Shown here: positions 8,814 through 19,648 of the stretch, in pieces
How positions within the stretch are numbered: the stretch's first letter is position 1
Layout: each line of letters opens with the position of its first letter
From: JAEUMD01 sp050250815
GTDB lineage: Bacteria > Pseudomonadota > Alphaproteobacteria > Rhizobiales > Hyphomicrobiaceae
DNA: 64,000 bases
Assembly (NCBI GenBank): GCA_050250815.1
Contig: JBFWNY010000010.1
Span: 1-64,000 of the forward strand
Direction: 5' to 3'
The notes under the pieces: generated by a model
Databases searched by the model: none
What the model was told of the DNA's origin: nothing
The model's input: the letters and a program-made list of their open reading frames with translations, nothing else
Program-made: the position numbers and the translations under genes

Positions 8814-10204
8814 ACGCCACCCGGTATGGTTCCAGCCTCGGCGATGAGCGAATGATCTGGCCGCGGCGGCATCAGACGTCCGTCAGCACCGGCAATGCCC
8901 ATTGCCGCGAGCCACGTTTCAAACTCTGGCGCGCGCTTGAGCCCGAACGCCTCGCGGACGAACAGCGCATCGTGGAAGGAGGTCGACTGGTAGCCCAGCA
9001 TCACATCGTCGGCGCCCGGCACGCCCATGACGTAGGTAACGCCAGCAGCAGCGAGCACGCACAGAATGGCGTCCATGTCGTCCTGGTCGGCTTCCGCGTG
9101 GTTGGTGTAGCAGACGTCAACTCCCATCGGCAGACCGAGCAGCTTGCCGCAGAAATGATCCTCGAGCGCCGCGCGCAGAATCTCCTTGCCGTCGTACAGG
9201 TACTCCGGCCCGATGAAGCCGACGACCGAATTGACGAGCAGCGGCTGGAATGCGCGGGCAACCGCGTAGGCCCGCGCCTCGCAAGTCTGCTGGTCGACGC
9301 CGTAGTGGGCATCCGCCGACAACGCCGAGCCCTGCCCGGTTTCGAAATACATGACGTTGTGCCCGACCGTGCCGCGCTTGAGCGCACGCGCCGCCTCGTT
9401 GGCCTCCGCCAGGAGGGAAAGCGTCACACCGAACGAGCGGTTGAGGGCTTCGGTCCCGCCGATCGACTGAAATACGAGATCGACCGGCGCACCCTTGCCG
9501 ATGAGCGCCAGTGTCGACGTGACGTGACCCAGCACGCAGCCCTGCGTCGGAATCTCGAACCGCGCGATCACGCCGTCGATAAGGTGCAGTAGATCGGCGA
9601 TGCGTGCCGGCGAGTCGGTCGCAGGGTTGATGCCGATCACCGCATCGCCTGCGCCATACATGAGCCCGTCTGTGATGGCGGCGAGGATGCCCGCCGGATC
9701 GTCGGTCGGATGATTTGGCTGCAGGCGCACCGACATCGTTCCAGGCAGACCTATGGTGTTGCGGAAACGGGTGACGACGCTGCATTTGCGCGCCGCCAGG
9801 ATGAGGTCCTGGTTGCGCATGATCTTGGAGACCGCCGCAGCAATCTCCGGCGTAATGCCGGCCGCGAGCCGCGCGAGATCGGCGGCCGTCGTCGCGTGGG
9901 ACAGCAGGTGCTCGCGCAATTCGCCAACGGTGAGGCTTGCGATCGGTGCAAACGCCGCCGCATCGTGCGTATCGAGGATGAGGCGCGTCACCTCGTCGTC
10001 CTCGTAGGGCACGAGCGGCGCGGCGATGATCTGCTTCAGCGGGACGTCGGCGAGCGCCATCTTGGCGGCGACATTCTCCTCCGCATTCTGAGCCGCGATC
10101 CCGGCGAGCCGGTCGCCCGCGCGCGGCGGCGTGGCCTTCGCCATCAGCTCGGCGAGCGTCGCGAAGCTGTGGGACGTCGTTCCGATGCGCTGCGAATAAG
10201 CCAC
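8810..10204 (-). CDS. eutB: Ethanolamine ammonia-lyase heavy chain EutB
   Basis: The catalytic, substrate- and cobalamin-binding subunit. Recognisable blocks are LMAKATPPRAGDRLAGIAA near the N-terminus, GLMYGAGDAVIGINPATDS, NVMYFETGQGSALSADAHYGVDQ, and a C-terminal NHAEADQDDMDAIL. I start it at GTG 10204 (464 residues), because this gives the same spacing to the AKAT block as in E. coli EutB; upstream ATG 10249 and TTG 10261 would add residues without family similarity. It is co-translated with eutC. No cobalamin riboswitch was seen in the 287 bases between it and katG. Confidence 0.95.
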   Translation of the reverse strand: MAYSQRIGTTSHSFATLAELMAKATPPRAGDRLAGIAAQNAEENVAAKMALADVPLKQIIAAPLVPYEDDEVTRLILDTHDAAAFAPIASLTVGELREHLLSHATTAADLARLAAGITPEIAAAVSKIMRNQDLILAARKCSVVTRFRNTIGLPGTMSVRLQPNHPTDDPAGILAAITDGLMYGAGDAVIGINPATDSPARIADLLHLIDGVIARFEIPTQGCVLGHVTSTLALIGKGAPVDLVFQSIGGTEALNRSFGVTLSLLAEANEAARALKRGTVGHNVMYFETGQGSALSADAHYGVDQQTCEARAYAVARAFQPLLVNSVVGFIGPEYLYDGKEILRAALEDHFCGKLLGLPMGVDVCYTNHAEADQDDMDAILCVLAAAGVTYVMGVPGADDVMLGYQSTSFHDALFVREAFGLKRAPEFETWLAAMGIAGADGRLMPPRPDHSLIAEAGTIPGGV

Positions 10205-10381
10205 GTTGAGGTCTCGATACCGATGAGTGGCGATGAGGGCCGCGACCATCGCCCGTGTCAAGAACGGCGAAGCGACACCACATGACGCCCGTCACTACGC
10301 TGGCGCATCCATCGGCACTGAGGTTCCATGCGGCATGGCGGTCGGCTTCGCTGGAGCCTCGTTCGAGCGATCATAAATATG

Positions 10382-10421
10382 CCTTATGGTGCAAATCAGA
10401 GAAGCAGACTTTACCTTATGG
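10382..10421 (+). promoter_or_regulatory. Pair of direct repeats upstream of katG
   Basis: TGCCTTATGGTGC and TACCTTATGGCGC match at 11 of 13 positions; the CCTTATGG cores begin at 10382 and 10414, 32 bases apart (about three helical turns). They lie about 70-110 bases before the katG start, a good place for an activator site. They do not match the OxyR consensus as I know it. The regulator is unknown. Confidence 0.35.
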
Positions 10422-10491
10422 CGCCGACCGGGTACGACCGCCAGCGATACATCTACCTATTCCGACATACGAATAAACGATGGGGAGTGTG

Positions 10492-12702
<2,211 letters not shown>

Positions 12703-12740
12703 GCGCCCGAGAAGGAAGCGCTGAGCTTCGAAGATTGAAG

Positions 12741-12772
12741 GGCGGCGATCGGCATCGATCGCCGCCTTTTTT
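12741..12772 (+). terminator. Rho-independent terminator of katG
   Basis: Perfect eleven-base stem GGCGGCGATCG / CGATCGCCGCC, loop GCAT, then six T. It lies 38 bases after the katG stop and 25 bases before the end of the convergent gene. Confidence 0.92.
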
Positions 12773-12797
12773 CTTGCCGCGTGCCGCGCGCGCGCCG

Positions 12798-13853
12798 TCA
12801 ATCCGTTGAGCCGGACGGAGAGTTGCGGATGACGTCGTGCACGTAAGCGAGCTTGGCGCGCGCCGGCCCCGAAATGACGAACGGATAGAAGTCGAGATGG
12901 CCCATGCTGCGGCTGAGGCTGTTGAGCGCGATCGTCAATGGAATCCACCGCTCCATCAACGCCTCGAACGTCTCCTCGCGATAGATGTCGTAGGATTTGA
13001 ACGGCCAGACCGAGCCGAACATGAGGCCGCTGGCGCGGGCGTCGAAGCCCAGTGCTTCTGCCGTCTCGAGCGCGTCGACCATGTGCAGGTAATGCGCCCA
13101 CGTCTCCGCCCAGTCCTCCCAGGGATGGACGCTGGCGTAGGCCGAAACGTGCCGCGCCTGCCAGTCGGGTGCTGGACCCGTGCGCTGGTTGCGCTCGATG
13201 GCTGCGGCATAGTCGGCCCGCTCGTCGCCGAACAGCGCGCGGAAACTATCGAGGTGTCCCGCAGCTTCGACAAGCAGCATCCAATAGAAGTGCCCGCTCT
13301 CATGCCGCAGGTGGCCGAGCAGCGACCGATACGGCTCTCCGAACATCTGACGCTGCTGCTCGCGCCAGACCGAGTCGGCCTCCTTGATATTGATGCTGAT
13401 GACGCCGTCGAGATGCCCGGTCAGGGCATTGTAGGCGAAGTCGAACGTAAGGCGCGGCTGGCCAACCGACGTGCCGTCGAGCGGCAGGCCGAAGCGCAAG
13501 AGCTGGTAGACGAAGCGCTTCTTGGCCTCCTCCAGCTCGCGCCAGGCCTCCAGGTTGCCCGGCTCCGCCAGGTTGGGAATGGTGCGGTTGAGGTCACACG
13601 CGACGCATAGCGCATTGGGGTCGCTGCCATGCGTTATCCAGTTGCAGGCGCCATGTGTTGCGTTGCGGCAGTACCGCACGGGATCGGGACCATTTGCCTC
13701 ATATCGCCGGTACAATCCCGGTCGGTCGGCGGCACGCAGCGTCTCCACGGTCAGCAGTCGGCTGTCGAACCCGAGCGCCTGCCCGCAATTGAGACACGAG
13801 ATGTTCTCGAAATAGACGCGGTTTCCGCAGTTCGAGCAAACGAAGGTCTTCAT
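12798..13853 (-). CDS. Putative zinc-binding metallopeptidase with N-terminal zinc ribbon
   Basis: A 351-residue protein. The N-terminus has a zinc ribbon (CSNCGNRVYF..CLNCG, Cys6/9 and 20/23) followed by further Cys pairs (YCRN...CNW, CVACD). The centre carries LGHLRHESGHFYW, an HExxH-type zinc protease motif, and a later WAETWAHYLHMVD that could supply the third ligand. This pattern belongs to a family annotated as putative zinc-binding metallopeptidase (DUF2248-like); no substrate is known to me. It is cytoplasmic by the lack of a signal peptide. Convergent with katG. Confidence 0.75.
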   Translation of the reverse strand: MKTFVCSNCGNRVYFENISCLNCGQALGFDSRLLTVETLRAADRPGLYRRYEANGPDPVRYCRNATHGACNWITHGSDPNALCVACDLNRTIPNLAEPGNLEAWRELEEAKKRFVYQLLRFGLPLDGTSVGQPRLTFDFAYNALTGHLDGVISINIKEADSVWREQQRQMFGEPYRSLLGHLRHESGHFYWMLLVEAAGHLDSFRALFGDERADYAAAIERNQRTGPAPDWQARHVSAYASVHPWEDWAETWAHYLHMVDALETAEALGFDARASGLMFGSVWPFKSYDIYREETFEALMERWIPLTIALNSLSRSMGHLDFYPFVISGPARAKLAYVHDVIRNSPSGSTD

Positions 13854-14153
13854 GGGTAGCGCACCGAATTCTTCTCTCGTTCCGATACCGCTCCGGACGC
13901 GGTAGGGCTGCTGCCGGGCCGATTCTGCCCGACTCTCGTGCAGTTGCGCGCAGAACAGGCGCCCGGAACGCCGGTCTGCGGGCCGAACCTATCCGGAAGT
14001 TGGAGATCGGCACAGCGGTACGGTTTGGCCGATTGTTGATCGCCACACAAAGGTTTATGCCCGAAACGGATGCTGGTCCCCTTGCGTTCCACCCGACCGG
14101 CAAATTTCGGCTGCTGCCCCACGCAGCGGGCCTGCAAGAGAGCATGAGAACGA

Positions 14154-17100
14154 ATGGCCCTGCATGTCGCCCTGACGCATACCACGCGATACGACTACGA
14201 CCGGCTCGTCGAGATGAGCCCGCACGTGATCCGCCTCCGCCCTGCGCCCCATTGCCGGACCCCGATCCTCAGCTACTCCATCAAGCTGTCACCGGCCGAG
14301 CACTTCATCAACTGGCAGCAGGACCCGTTCGGCAACTTCCTGGCGCGCGTGGTGGTGCTCGAACCGACCAAGGAATTCTCGGTCACGGTCGATCTCGTCG
14401 CCGACATGGCCGTCATCAACCCGTTCGACTTCTTCGTCGAGGAAAGCGCCAAGGAGTTCCCGTTCAAGTACGGTAGCGTGCTCGCCAAGGAGCTGCAGCC
14501 CTACCTCGAGCCGGCTCAGGCCGGCCCGCGCCTCACGGACTACTTGGCGCGCATCGACCGCACACCGCGTACGACCGTCGACTTCCTATGTGACATCAAC
14601 CGCTGGCTGCATGCCGATGTCAGCTACCTCATCCGCATGGAACCGGGCGTACAGACGCCCGAGGAAACGCTCCAGAAGGCATCGGGCTCGTGCCGCGACA
14701 GCGCGTGGCTCCTGGTCCAGATCCTCCGCCACCTCGGTCTCGCGGCGCGCTTCGTATCCGGCTACCTCATCCAGCTGACGCCCGACGTGAAATCGCTCGA
14801 CGGGCCGACCGGCACCGACGTCGACTTCACCGATCTGCATGCCTGGACCGAGGTCTACGTACCCGGCGCGGGTTGGATCGGGCTCGACCCCACTTCGGGC
14901 CTGTTGGCAGGCGAAGGCCACATTCCGCTTGCCGCGACACCGCATCCGGTGAGTGCTGCCCCTATCACAGGCGCGCATACCAAGGCCGAGGTCGAATTCT
15001 CGTTCAATATGGGCGTGACGCGCATCCGCGAGACGCCGCGCGTTACGAAGCCCTACAGCGACGAGGCCTGGGCGCGCATTGAAAGCACCGGTCACCTCAT
15101 CGACGAGCGGTTGAAGCGGGGAGACGTTCGCCTCAGCATGGGTGGCGAACCCACATTCGTCGCCGCCAACGACATGGAAGGCGCGGAGTGGAATACGGCC
15201 GCCGTCGGACCCAACAAGCGGCGCTATGCCGACGATCTGATCCGGCGTCTCGCCAAGCGCTTCGCTCCGGGCGGTCTGCTGCACTACGGGCAGGGCAAAT
15301 GGTATCCGGGCGAGCAGCTGCCACGCTGGGCATTCGCGCTTTACTGGCGCGGTGACGGCCAGCCGCTGTGGGAACAGCATAACCTCATCGCACGGGAGAG
15401 CGAAGGTCAGCAGGTCACCATCGGCGACGCCTCGCGGCTGCTCGTGGCCCTTAACGACCGGCTCGGCCTGCCGACCAGCAGCGGCATGCCGGCCTACGAA
15501 GATACGGCGCACTTCCTGCTGGTCGAGCAGAAGCTGCCGATCAACGTGAAGCCCGAGGACAACAAACTGGACGATCCTGCCGAGCGGGAACGCGTCGTCC
15601 GAGTCTTCGACCGCGGCGTGACCGAGGCCGCCGGCTACGTCTTGCCGATCCAGGTCTGGCATACCGCCGACCGCGGTCGGCGCTGGGTGACCGAGCGCTG
15701 GTCGCTGCGGCGCGACAAGCTGTTTCTCGTTCCCGGCGACTCGCCCGTCGGCTTCCGCCTGCCGCTGGGCTCCACCTATTACCTCACGCCCGCCAACTAC
15801 CCGCATGTGCTGCCGCGCGACCCCTTCGCCGAGGCGCCGCCGCTGCCCGAGCGCCATATCCTCATGCAGCGGCGCCGGACCGTCACGCTAGAGGCGCCGC
15901 CAGCTCGGCCCGATGCGCCCACCGACGTCATCGGCTCGGTGCGCACGGCCCTGTCGATCGAGCCGCGCGGCGACCGGTTGTGCGTGTTCATGCCGCCACT
16001 TTCGGACGCGGAGGACTACGCGGCCCTCGTCGCCGCGGTCGAGGAGGCAGCGCAGTCTGCCAGCGTACCCATCCACATCGAAGGATACTCGCCGCCCTCC
16101 GATCCGCGTCTCAACGTGATCAAGGTGACGCCCGACCCCGGCGTCATCGAAGTCAACATCCAGCCGGCCAAGAGCTGGGATGAGGCGGTCGCCATCACGA
16201 CGGGGCTCTACGAGGACGCGCACTTCTCGCGCCTCTCGACCGAGAAGTTCATGCTCGACGGCCGTCACACCGGCACGGGCGGTGGCAACCATATTGTGCT
16301 GGGCGGCGCCACGCCGGCCGACAGCCCGTTCCTGCGGCGGCCCGATCTGCTCGCATCAATCGTAGCGTACTGGCAGAACCATCCATCCCTGTCCTACTTG
16401 TTCTCTGGCCTCTTCATCGGACCGACCAGCCAGGCGCCGCGCGTCGACGAAGGCCGGCACGAGGCGCTCTACGAACTCGAGATCGCGCTGTCGCAGATCC
16501 CCGAGCCGGGCGCCGGAAGCGTGCCGCCCTGGCTCGTCGACCGCATCTTCCGCAATTTGTTGATCGACGTTACGGGCAACACGCACCGTGCCGAGATCTG
16601 CATCGACAAGCTCTACTCGCCCGACGGCCCCACCGGCCGCCTCGGCCTCGTCGAGTTCCGCTCCTTCGAGATGCCGCCGCACGCACGCATGAGCCTTGCG
16701 CAGCAGTTGCTGCTGCGCGCACTCATCGTGCGGTTCTGGGAAAGGCCCTACCGGCAGCCGCTGGTGCGCTGGGGAACGGCGCTGCATGACCGCTTCATGC
16801 TGGGCCACGCGCTGTGGGCCGATTTCCTGGACATTGTCGCCGACCTGCGGGCCCATGGCCTTCCCATCGAGGCCGACTGGTTCCGGCCGCACTACGAGTT
16901 CCGCTTCCCGCTCTACGGCAAGGTGGAGGCAGCGGGGCTGGAGCTGCAGGTCAGGCAGGCGCTGGAGCCGTGGCACGTATTGGGCGAGGAAGGCATCATC
17001 GGCGGCACCGCGCGCTACGTGGATTCGTCGCTGGAGCGCGCCGAGGTGAAGGTGCGCGGCCTGACAGGCGACCGCTTCAGCGTGACGTGCAACGGCCGCA

Positions 17101-17444
17101 CCATTCCGCTAACGCCTACCGGCACTTGGGGTGAGGCGGTTGCCGGCGTGCGCTACCGCGCCTGGTGGCCACCTTCCGCGCTGCATCCGACCATCTCCCC
17201 GCACGTACCGCTCGTGTTCGACATCTTCGACTCGTGGTCGGGGCGGTCGATTGCTGGTTGCCGCTATCACGTGGCCCATCCGGGCGGGCGGAACTTCGAG
17301 GTATTTCCGGTCAACGCCTACGAGGCGGAAGGGCGCAGGCTCGCCCGCTTCGAGGACACGGGCCACACCGCGGGCCTGATGGCGCCAACTCCGGCGCGCA
17401 TCGATCCGGAGTATCCCATGACGCTCGATCTGCGCCGCATCTGA
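14154..17444 (+). CDS. Large transglutaminase-like protein with DUF2126 domain
   Basis: A 1096-residue protein. Residues 1-85 are the N-terminal beta region typical of bacterial transglutaminase-like proteins (MALHVALTHTTRYDYDR). The papain-like core has the triad Cys180 (SGSCRDSAW), His229 (LHAWTEVYV) and Asp245 (IGLDPTSG). From about residue 300 to the end it matches the DUF2126 family, including RLSMGGEPTFVAANDMEG and FMLDGRHTGTGGGNH. Family members usually sit with ATP-grasp and alpha-E proteins and may make or modify a peptide; those partners are not adjacent here. No signal peptide. The exact reaction is unknown. Confidence 0.88.
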   Translation: MALHVALTHTTRYDYDRLVEMSPHVIRLRPAPHCRTPILSYSIKLSPAEHFINWQQDPFGNFLARVVVLEPTKEFSVTVDLVADMAVINPFDFFVEESAKEFPFKYGSVLAKELQPYLEPAQAGPRLTDYLARIDRTPRTTVDFLCDINRWLHADVSYLIRMEPGVQTPEETLQKASGSCRDSAWLLVQILRHLGLAARFVSGYLIQLTPDVKSLDGPTGTDVDFTDLHAWTEVYVPGAGWIGLDPTSGLLAGEGHIPLAATPHPVSAAPITGAHTKAEVEFSFNMGVTRIRETPRVTKPYSDEAWARIESTGHLIDERLKRGDVRLSMGGEPTFVAANDMEGAEWNTAAVGPNKRRYADDLIRRLAKRFAPGGLLHYGQGKWYPGEQLPRWAFALYWRGDGQPLWEQHNLIARESEGQQVTIGDASRLLVALNDRLGLPTSSGMPAYEDTAHFLLVEQKLPINVKPEDNKLDDPAERERVVRVFDRGVTEAAGYVLPIQVWHTADRGRRWVTERWSLRRDKLFLVPGDSPVGFRLPLGSTYYLTPANYPHVLPRDPFAEAPPLPERHILMQRRRTVTLEAPPARPDAPTDVIGSVRTALSIEPRGDRLCVFMPPLSDAEDYAALVAAVEEAAQSASVPIHIEGYSPPSDPRLNVIKVTPDPGVIEVNIQPAKSWDEAVAITTGLYEDAHFSRLSTEKFMLDGRHTGTGGGNHIVLGGATPADSPFLRRPDLLASIVAYWQNHPSLSYLFSGLFIGPTSQAPRVDEGRHEALYELEIALSQIPEPGAGSVPPWLVDRIFRNLLIDVTGNTHRAEICIDKLYSPDGPTGRLGLVEFRSFEMPPHARMSLAQQLLLRALIVRFWERPYRQPLVRWGTALHDRFMLGHALWADFLDIVADLRAHGLPIEADWFRPHYEFRFPLYGKVEAAGLELQVRQALEPWHVLGEEGIIGGTARYVDSSLERAEVKVRGLTGDRFSVTCNGRTIPLTPTGTWGEAVAGVRYRAWWPPSALHPTISPHVPLVFDIFDSWSGRSIAGCRYHVAHPGGRNFEVFPVNAYEAEGRRLARFEDTGHTAGLMAPTPARIDPEYPMTLDLRRI

Positions 17445-17462
17445 GCGCGGCGCAGGCGTGGT

Positions 17463-19592
17463 TCATGCCTTGCCCTGGTCTGCATGCATGGCAGTCGCGA
17501 CGTAGGCGATGCAGCGTGTGCCGGCGAGCCAGGGTTGCTGTGCCCACATGCCGAAGCAGGCCGGCGCTGCATAGACCATGAGCGAGGTCTTGGCCTCGTC
17601 GATCTCGCCCGTCAGCTTGTTGAGATAGCGCCGCGTGACCTGCACCTTGGCCAGTTCATCGTCGGCGGAGCGCAATGCCGCGTCGAGCGCGGCCTGGGTG
17701 TTATGATCGGCGTTCTGCAGAATGGCGAGAAACGACTGGTAGGCGGCCATCACCTTCGCCTTGTCGGCATCGTTGGTGATCTCCTCAAACCCCGCTTTCT
17801 GCAGCAATCGCGTACGCACCTCCTCGCTCGACAGCAGCCCGAGGTGCAGTCCCGCGGCGGCGCGTGCGCCAAGTCCGGCAAGAGCCATCCGCCCTTCGGG
17901 CGAGTTGGGATCGTTACCGCCGGCGAGCATCACCACGGCGGCCTTGACCGGCGCGCCGCCCGTCGCATGGGCCTTCACAAGCTCGGTGACAACGAGCTTG
18001 GCGATGCCTTCGCGCGGCAGGTAACGCCGGAACAGACCCCAGGCCATGGTCGCCACAGTCATTGGGCGCGCCACCAGCGCTTCCGGATGGAGCGGACCAA
18101 AGGACTGCCAGCCCTTCACGTCCTCCGCCAGCCACTCCAGCGCAATCGCTGTGCGATCGGTGGCGACGAGTTGGTTGAACTGCTCACTGCTGATACCGCC
18201 GCCCTCGGCGCCCAGACTGAGCAGATGCTCCCAGCCGACCATCGGCCGGCGGCGGCGCTCGTCAGCGGTCAACCCCGCATATCCCGGCGCCTTGGCGAAA
18301 TTGTCGATGCACGCGCCAAGCCGCGTTGCGCCAAAGCGGCTGCGCTTCAGTAGCGTGCCGCCGGTCTCGTCCTCCTGCGGACCGAGGTTAGCGACCACGA
18401 ACTGACCTTCCGCGCAATAGAAGGCTCCGTGCTGCTGAAGAAAGTGCGTCTTGTCGAGCTGCGCGAGTGCTGCGGCGACGCGCCGGGCCGACGCCTGATC
18501 GAACACCTCCAGCGGGTTGTAGGTGTACTCCTGGAACGACGGGTCCAGATCCTCATTGGCGAAGGGTACCGTGATCGCGGCAGCGGCATCCCACATGTCG
18601 GCATTGCGGCAGTAGGCCTCGATCATCGCGTCCGGAATGGGGTCGCGCGTGCCGCCGCGATAGTCGACCGCCAGGATGTTGGCGTTGTAGGTGCGATTGT
18701 AGTCGTCGAGGAAGCCATAGCTGTACGGCCAGTCACTCTTCACCGACAGCGAAGCACCATTCTCATCAAAGCCGGACGAGTAGCCTCCGACGTGAGTCGA
18801 CCCGCCGACACCGTCCTCGACAATGGCTTTGATCTCCCCGCCTTGCGAAGCATTGTTGAAATGCACCATTTGTTTCAGCAAGCGCAGGCCGCGCTGGCGC
18901 AAGTCGCGAGCGAGCAGATCGATGCCGGAGTGCCCGGGCCCGCCGCCGTAGAAGACGATGCGGTTGCCGACACTATCGGCCAGCCGGAACTGATGCGCCG
19001 GCGTCGCCAGCACGGCAAGCTCGGGCAGGACGGCAAGCAGCGGCTGCAGCGGCTCCTTGGGCAGACCCGCCGCGTCGATGAGCCCACCCATCACTAACCT
19101 CACGGGGATGAAGGCGCGGCCCCGGTAGATGTCGTCGCCCTTTTCATAGGCTCCGACCAGCGGCCCGCCCGACAGCCCCGGCGGAGCCTCGAAGAAGGGA
19201 TTGAACTCGCGGTTGAGAACATCGAGCGCGAGCACATCCACGGCATTGCCGACGACAGCGGCGGCTTCGCCCGCAAGCGGTACCAACGGCCCCACTGGGG
19301 CCAATGATCCGAGATCGATCTCACCGGTAGCGCGATTGACCCGAACGCCACCGACCTCTAGCAGCGCGTCGCTCGATACCGCCTCCGCCGCGTCCGGGGC
19401 CGATCGCGCTGCCGCATCGATGCGCGAAGGGAGGCGCAGACGGAAGTCGGAGGGCAGGCCGAGCGAGCCCGGATCGCCGCCGGGCGCCGCAGCATCGGCG
19501 GCGCGAGCAAGGCGGGACATGAGAGACGGAGAGAAAAGTGCCAGCCCCGAAACACCTGCCATCAGCTTGATCGCCTGCCGACGCAACATCAT
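17463..19592 (-). CDS. Tat-exported protein of unknown function (709 aa)
   Basis: The start at ATG 19592 has GGGAG six bases upstream and gives a twin-arginine signal peptide, MMLRRQAIKLMAGVSGLALFSP, cut near residue 32 (LARAADA). The mature part is about 675 residues, soluble in appearance and rich in Ala/Leu helices. Distinct stretches are IVFYGGGPGHSGIDLLARDL, VHFNNASQGGEIKAIVEDGVGG and NANILAVDYRGGTRDPIPD. I do not recognise a family or an active site. The Tat signal suggests export after folding, perhaps with a cofactor. It follows the Tat-exported amidohydrolase gene by 56 bases on the same strand, so the two are probably co-expressed. Confidence 0.75.
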   Translation of the reverse strand: MMLRRQAIKLMAGVSGLALFSPSLMSRLARAADAAAPGGDPGSLGLPSDFRLRLPSRIDAAARSAPDAAEAVSSDALLEVGGVRVNRATGEIDLGSLAPVGPLVPLAGEAAAVVGNAVDVLALDVLNREFNPFFEAPPGLSGGPLVGAYEKGDDIYRGRAFIPVRLVMGGLIDAAGLPKEPLQPLLAVLPELAVLATPAHQFRLADSVGNRIVFYGGGPGHSGIDLLARDLRQRGLRLLKQMVHFNNASQGGEIKAIVEDGVGGSTHVGGYSSGFDENGASLSVKSDWPYSYGFLDDYNRTYNANILAVDYRGGTRDPIPDAMIEAYCRNADMWDAAAAITVPFANEDLDPSFQEYTYNPLEVFDQASARRVAAALAQLDKTHFLQQHGAFYCAEGQFVVANLGPQEDETGGTLLKRSRFGATRLGACIDNFAKAPGYAGLTADERRRRPMVGWEHLLSLGAEGGGISSEQFNQLVATDRTAIALEWLAEDVKGWQSFGPLHPEALVARPMTVATMAWGLFRRYLPREGIAKLVVTELVKAHATGGAPVKAAVVMLAGGNDPNSPEGRMALAGLGARAAAGLHLGLLSSEEVRTRLLQKAGFEEITNDADKAKVMAAYQSFLAILQNADHNTQAALDAALRSADDELAKVQVTRRYLNKLTGEIDEAKTSLMVYAAPACFGMWAQQPWLAGTRCIAYVATAMHADQGKA

Positions 19593-19648
19593 GCTTGTCT
19601 CCCTCATCCACCGGGCACGGCCCCCGGCGCTCAGCTTCAATTCGATCT

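Noticed and set aside
10256..10261. TTG start giving a longer EutB of 483 residues.
   Set aside because: The extra residues have no family similarity, and TTGACA there looks more like a promoter element; GTG 10204 fits the EutB N-terminus.
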